In this document: piece by piece, positions 6,714 to 9,607 of the stretch | Numbering within the stretch: the first letter of the stretch is position 1 | Layout of the letters: every line of letters begins with the position of its first letter | Assembly (NCBI GenBank): GCA_946405045.1 | Contig: CAMJFV010000056.1 | Span: 1-9,607 of the forward strand | Origin: an uncultured Bacteroidales bacterium | GTDB lineage: Bacteria; Bacteroidota; Bacteroidia; Bacteroidales; Paludibacteraceae | Direction: 5' to 3' | DNA length: 9,607 nucleotides | Translations under genes and position numbers: made by a program | Notes under the pieces: generated by a model | Database searches by the model: none | What the model was told of the DNA's origin: nothing | Seen by the model: the letters and a program-made list of their open reading frames with translations, nothing else

Positions 6714-7559
6714 AAACATATAGGTGCACATGTCTCAACATCGGGTGGAGTGGAGAACGCTCCTGTGAACGCAGCCGCAATACAGGCGAATGCATTTGCG
6801 TTGTTCACGAAAAACCAGCGTCAATGGTTTTCTGCCCCGTTGAGTGAGAAGTCGATAGCTTCTTTTAAGAAGAAGACGGAAGAAATTCACGTCGACCCGG
6901 CATATATTTTGCCTCATGACAGTTATCTGATTAATCTCGGACATCCGGAGACGGAGGGGTTGGAGAAGTCGCGTGCCGCATTCTTGGATGAGATGCAGCG
7001 TTGTGAGCAACTAGGCTTGACGCTTCTTAATTTCCATCCCGGAAGCCATTTGAAGAAGATATCTGTGGATGACTGTCTGGCACGTATCGCAGAGTCGATA
7101 AATATCACTCTCGACAAAACGAAGGGAGTATGTGCTGTGATAGAGAATACGGCGGGACAAGGCTCTAATGTCGGAAACAGATTTGAAGAGATCGCCAAAA
7201 TCATCAGTATGGTAGACGACAAGAGCAGAGTGGGAGTGTGCATTGATACCTGCCATACGTTTGCGGCCGGCTATGATTTGCGTACAGCTGAGGCTTGTGA
7301 GTCGACATTCGCGGAGCTAGACAAAGTTGTAGGACTTAGCTATTTGCGAGCTATGCATATCAATGATTCGATGAAACCATTGGGCTCGAAAGTAGACCGT
7401 CATAATAGTATTGGCAAGGGAGAAATCGGTATAGAATGCTTTAAATGGATTATGCAACAGGATATGTTTAATGATATTCCGTTGATTCTGGAGACCCCGG
7501 ATGAGTCCATTTGGGCGGAAGAAATCGCACTTTTGAGGGGTTTTGAAGCAGAAAAATAA
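6711..7559 (+). CDS. nfo: Deoxyribonuclease IV (AP endonuclease, endonuclease IV family)
   Basis: Endonuclease IV cuts the DNA backbone 5' of abasic sites and removes 3'-blocking groups in base excision repair. It is a TIM-barrel enzyme with three metal ions. This 282-residue protein carries all nine metal ligands at exactly the E. coli Nfo numbering: His69 (LPHDSYLINLG), His109 (NFHPGSH), Glu145 (VIENTAGQG), Asp179 and His182 (CIDTCHTFAAGYD), His216 (MHINDS), Asp229 and His231 (DRH), and Glu261 (LILETP). The N terminus MKHIGAHVSTSGGV is also family-typical, which supports the chosen ATG. Its length matches the family. The protein should be active and cytoplasmic. It lies 70 bases after lgt, with a structured spacer but no clear promoter box, so it may be cotranscribed with lgt. 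The stop is followed by an AT-rich spacer with an inverted repeat. Confidence 0.97.
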   Translation: MKHIGAHVSTSGGVENAPVNAAAIQANAFALFTKNQRQWFSAPLSEKSIASFKKKTEEIHVDPAYILPHDSYLINLGHPETEGLEKSRAAFLDEMQRCEQLGLTLLNFHPGSHLKKISVDDCLARIAESINITLDKTKGVCAVIENTAGQGSNVGNRFEEIAKIISMVDDKSRVGVCIDTCHTFAAGYDLRTAEACESTFAELDKVVGLSYLRAMHINDSMKPLGSKVDRHNSIGKGEIGIECFKWIMQQDMFNDIPLILETPDESIWAEEIALLRGFEAEK

Positions 7560-7589
7560 CATTTTTTAACATTTGAGCATAATAATTTA

Positions 7590-7613
7590 GCCACAAAATA
7601 ATATCTTTGTGGC
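7590..7613. promoter_or_regulatory. Inverted repeat overlapping the hexomutase promoter box
   Basis: GCCACAAA (7590-7597) and TTTGTGGC (7606-7613) form a perfect 8-bp inverted repeat with an 8-base spacer. Flanking TTTA and TAAA extend the symmetry imperfectly. The right arm contains the TTTG of the putative -7 box. There is no T-run, so an operator-like site is more likely than a terminator, although a weak 3' hairpin for nfo mRNA cannot be excluded. Confidence 0.45.
7602..7609 (+). promoter_or_regulatory. Putative Bacteroidota -7 promoter box for the hexomutase gene
   Basis: TATCTTTG matches TAnnTTTG and lies 34 bases before the ATG at 7644, so the transcript would start near 7614-7617. 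A TTTG at 7572-7575 lies about 26 bases upstream of the box, which is longer than the usual -33/-7 spacing, so the -33 element is uncertain. Confidence 0.5.
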
Positions 7614-7643
7614 CGTAAACTAAGAAAAACAATTTAAGTTAAA

Positions 7644-9383
7644 ATGGACAATACAGCATTATTGCAAGAAGTAACAGCCAAAGCTCAGGTTTGGCTAAAC
7701 GGTAACTTTGATGAGGATACAAAGAAGGAGGTAAAGGCTCTTTTGGATTCATCAGATAAGAATGCATTGATTGATGCTTTTTATCGTGACTTAGAGTTCG
7801 GTACTGGTGGCCTTCGTGGTATCATGGGTGCTGGAACAAACCGTATGAACAAGTATGTAGTTGGTATGGCCACTCAGGGCTTCGCTAACTATTTGAAGAA
7901 GAATTTCGCAGACCGTAAGCAGATTTCAGTTGTTGTTGGTCACGATTGCCGTAACAACTCGCGTCTATTCGCAGAGACAGTCGCTGATATCTTTTCTGCA
8001 AACGGTATTCAGGTATATCTATTTGAGTCGTTGCGTCCAACACCAGAGATCTCTTTCGCTATTCGTCAGTTGAAGGCTCAGGCAGGTGTTAACGTGACTG
8101 CAAGCCACAACCCACGTGAGTATAACGGATACAAGGCTTATTGGGAGGACGGTGCACAGGTGCTTGCTCCACACGATAAGGGTATTATCGACGAGGTTAA
8201 CAAAGTAAAGGTTGAGGATGTTAAGTTCGCTGGCAACAAGGATCTAATCAAGATCATTGGTGGTGAGATGGACTTCGACTATATGACAGCTGTTCACGAG
8301 GCATTGATCGACCAGGATGTGATCAACCGTCAGAAAGATCTTAACATTGTATATTCAGCAATGCACGGTACAGGTCGTGTGATTGTTCCTCTATGCTTGC
8401 GTTCATGGGGATTCCAGAACATCAACGTCGTTCCAGAGCAGATGATTGTAGACGGTAATTTCCCTACAGTTATCAGCCCTAACCCAGAGAACGCTGAGGC
8501 TATGACACTTGGTATGAAGCTTGGTACTAAGCTTAATGCTGACTTGGTTGTAGCAACAGACCCAGACGCAGACCGTCTTGCAATCGTATGCCGCGACAAC
8601 AAGGGAGAGTGGATGATCATCAACGGTAACCAGACAGCTATGATGTTCTGCTACTACATCATCACTAACATGAAGAAGCTTGGCAAGATGACTGGTAACG
8701 AGTTCCTTGTTAAGACAATCGTGACAACAGAGGTTATCGCAGAGATCGCTAAGAAGAACAATATTGAGCTTCGTGACTGCTACACAGGATTCAAGTGGAT
8801 CGCACGTGAGATCGCAATCTCTGAAGGCAAGAAGAAATATATCGGTGGTGGTGAGGAGAGCTTCGGATTCCTACCATTCGACAAGGTACGTGATAAGGAT
8901 GCTCCAGCGTCAATCTGTTTGATCTGTGAGATTGCAGCTTGGGCTAAGGATCAGGGCAAGACACTTTACGATTTGTTGATGCAGATCTATCAGGAGTATG
9001 GCTTCTCTAAGGAGTTCACAATCAACGTTACTAAGCCAGGAAAGAGCGGAGCTGACGAGATCAAGGCAATGATGGAAGGCTTCCGTGCTAACCCTCCTAA
9101 GGATCTAGGTGGCAGCAAGGTATCTGTAGTTAAGGATTTCAAGACTCTTGAGATGACAACTGCAGCTGGCAAGCAGAAACTTGACATGCCAGAGACAAGC
9201 AACGTACTTCAGTGGTTCTGTGAGGATGGAACAAAGGTTTCTGTTCGTCCTTCAGGTACAGAGCCAAAAATCAAGTTTTACTGCGAGGTTAAGGGCACAA
9301 TGAAGTCTGCTGCTGACTACGCTGAACAGAACGAGAAGGCTACTGCTAAGATCGAAGCAATCAAGAAGTCTCTAGGACTTTAA
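7644..9383 (+). CDS. Phosphohexomutase (phosphoglucomutase/phosphomannomutase, alpha-D-phosphohexomutase superfamily)
   Basis: The enzyme interconverts hexose 1-phosphate and 6-phosphate (glucose and/or mannose) through a phosphoserine intermediate, feeding glycolysis and sugar-nucleotide synthesis for glycans. The 579-residue length fits the long bacterial phospho-sugar mutases, and all four superfamily signatures are present. These are the phosphoserine loop TASHNP (152-157, Ser154), the magnesium loop DPDADR (306-311, Asp306/Asp308/Asp310), the sugar-specificity loop GGGEESFGF (401-409) and the phosphate-binding loop RPSGTEPKIK (535-544). The N-terminal DLEFGTGGLRGIMG segment with TNRMNKYVV is typical of this subgroup. 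The GEESFG loop is compatible with either glucose or mannose, so I leave the symbol blank; pgm-type activity is the best guess. The strongly patterned codon choice resembles that of secA, which suggests high expression. It has its own promoter box and a terminator downstream, so it is probably monocistronic. Confidence 0.95.
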   Translation: MDNTALLQEVTAKAQVWLNGNFDEDTKKEVKALLDSSDKNALIDAFYRDLEFGTGGLRGIMGAGTNRMNKYVVGMATQGFANYLKKNFADRKQISVVVGHDCRNNSRLFAETVADIFSANGIQVYLFESLRPTPEISFAIRQLKAQAGVNVTASHNPREYNGYKAYWEDGAQVLAPHDKGIIDEVNKVKVEDVKFAGNKDLIKIIGGEMDFDYMTAVHEALIDQDVINRQKDLNIVYSAMHGTGRVIVPLCLRSWGFQNINVVPEQMIVDGNFPTVISPNPENAEAMTLGMKLGTKLNADLVVATDPDADRLAIVCRDNKGEWMIINGNQTAMMFCYYIITNMKKLGKMTGNEFLVKTIVTTEVIAEIAKKNNIELRDCYTGFKWIAREIAISEGKKKYIGGGEESFGFLPFDKVRDKDAPASICLICEIAAWAKDQGKTLYDLLMQIYQEYGFSKEFTINVTKPGKSGADEIKAMMEGFRANPPKDLGGSKVSVVKDFKTLEMTTAAGKQKLDMPETSNVLQWFCEDGTKVSVRPSGTEPKIKFYCEVKGTMKSAADYAEQNEKATAKIEAIKKSLGL

Positions 9384-9425
9384 TAATGCATAATGCGTAA
9401 TTCATAATGCATAATTAATGATTGA
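9384..9425 (+). repeat. TAATGCA-type heptad tandem repeat after the hexomutase stop
   Basis: Directly after the TAA come six consecutive 7-base units: TAATGCA, TAATGCG, TAATTCA, TAATGCA, TAATTAA and a weaker TGATTGA. The first five share TAAT at positions 1-4. The run contains ATGCAT palindromes, so it can also pair with itself. Similar AATTATG/TAATTCA heptads are common between genes in Bacteroidales; their function is not known to me. Confidence 0.7.
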
Positions 9426-9431
9426 TCGAGC

Positions 9432-9452
9432 CGACGTGATGATGTCACGTTG
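9432..9452 (+). other. Hairpin between the heptad repeat and the terminator
   Basis: CGACGTGA (9432-9439) pairs with TCACGTTG (9445-9452), eight pairs including one G-U, around a 5-base loop. No T-run follows. It may stabilise the 3' end of the hexomutase transcript. Confidence 0.5.
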
Positions 9453-9466
9453 TACGAAATATTTTA

Positions 9467-9495
9467 GGGCACCGCAGAAATGCGGGGCCTTTTTT
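9467..9495 (+). terminator. Intrinsic terminator after the hexomutase gene
   Basis: The stem is CCGCA (9472-9476) with TGCGG (9481-9485), closed by a GAAA tetraloop. It continues past one A-G mismatch to GGGC (9467-9470) with GCCT (9487-9490), and a run of six T follows. The GNRA loop and T-run make this a convincing rho-independent terminator. It lies about 85 bases after the stop codon. Confidence 0.85.
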
Positions 9496-9590
9496 GTTTT
9501 CTGTTAGTATCGTCATTTATTTTTTGTGTATGTATTTTGTGGTATAAGAAGATATCTAATATTTCGAAGAAAAGAAAAAATATATAAAAT

Positions 9591-9607
9591 ATGATAAATC
9601 TAAAATA
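9591..9607 (+). CDS. Possible start of a further gene, cut by the window edge
   Basis: After the terminator an AT-rich stretch of about 95 bases (9496-9590) ends in an A-rich leader and an ATG followed by ATA AAT CTA AAA with no stop before the edge. The leader resembles those of the other genes here. A loose promoter (TTTTG near 9535, TAATATTT near 9557) could serve it, but neither matches TAnnTTTG exactly. Five codons cannot identify a product. Confidence 0.25.

Noticed and set aside
9535..9566. Promoter for a gene starting at 9591
   Set aside because: TTTTG and TAATATTTC only loosely match the Bacteroidota consensus and the downstream gene is itself uncertain, so no separate feature is listed.
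1..9607. CRISPR array, phage, transposon, toxin-antitoxin or defence system
   Set aside because: No spaced direct repeats, integrase or transposase motifs, tRNA-like ends or small paired toxin genes are seen; the coding space is filled by recognised housekeeping-type genes.

Overview
The window looks like chromosomal housekeeping DNA from a member of the Bacteroidota, probably Bacteroidales. The evidence is a SecA of 1117 residues carrying the extra blocks typical of that phylum, several TAnnTTTG boxes (the -7 element of Bacteroidota promoters) upstream of genes, A-rich leaders without Shine-Dalgarno sequences, and AATTATG-like heptad repeats between genes. All recognised genes lie on the plus strand. 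Genus cannot be fixed from what is visible.

Layout. Positions 1-134 hold the 3' end of a cytidylate-kinase-like gene. A promoter box then leads into a compact three-gene run: rimM (16S rRNA processing / 30S maturation), a putative lipoprotein with a NodB-type polysaccharide deacetylase fold that seems to have lost several catalytic residues, and a small C_GCAxxG_C_C-family redox-type protein joined to it by a TAATG stop/start overlap. A second promoter box precedes secA, the preprotein translocase ATPase. A strong hairpin terminator follows secA, and lgt (prolipoprotein diacylglyceryl transferase) starts only 17 bases after the terminator's T-run. Then come a hairpin-rich 70-base gap, nfo (endonuclease IV, all nine zinc ligands present), and a spacer with an inverted repeat lying over a promoter box. 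That spacer precedes a phosphohexomutase gene (phosphoglucomutase/phosphomannomutase type). The tail has heptad tandem repeats, two hairpins (the second a good intrinsic terminator), an AT-rich leader and possibly the first codons of another gene.

How the genes relate. SecA drives export of preproteins, Lgt lipidates exported lipoproteins, and the deacetylase-like protein is itself predicted to be such a lipoprotein. These three therefore share the secretion/lipoprotein pathway, although they do not form one obvious operon. RimM (ribosome maturation), Nfo (abasic-site repair) and the hexomutase (central sugar-phosphate metabolism) are unrelated housekeeping functions.

I found no CRISPR array, phage, insertion sequence, tRNA, rRNA or defence system. 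The most unusual items are the apparently catalytically degenerate deacetylase lipoprotein, the related structured elements on both sides of lgt, the inverted repeat over the hexomutase promoter box, and the heptad repeats after that gene.
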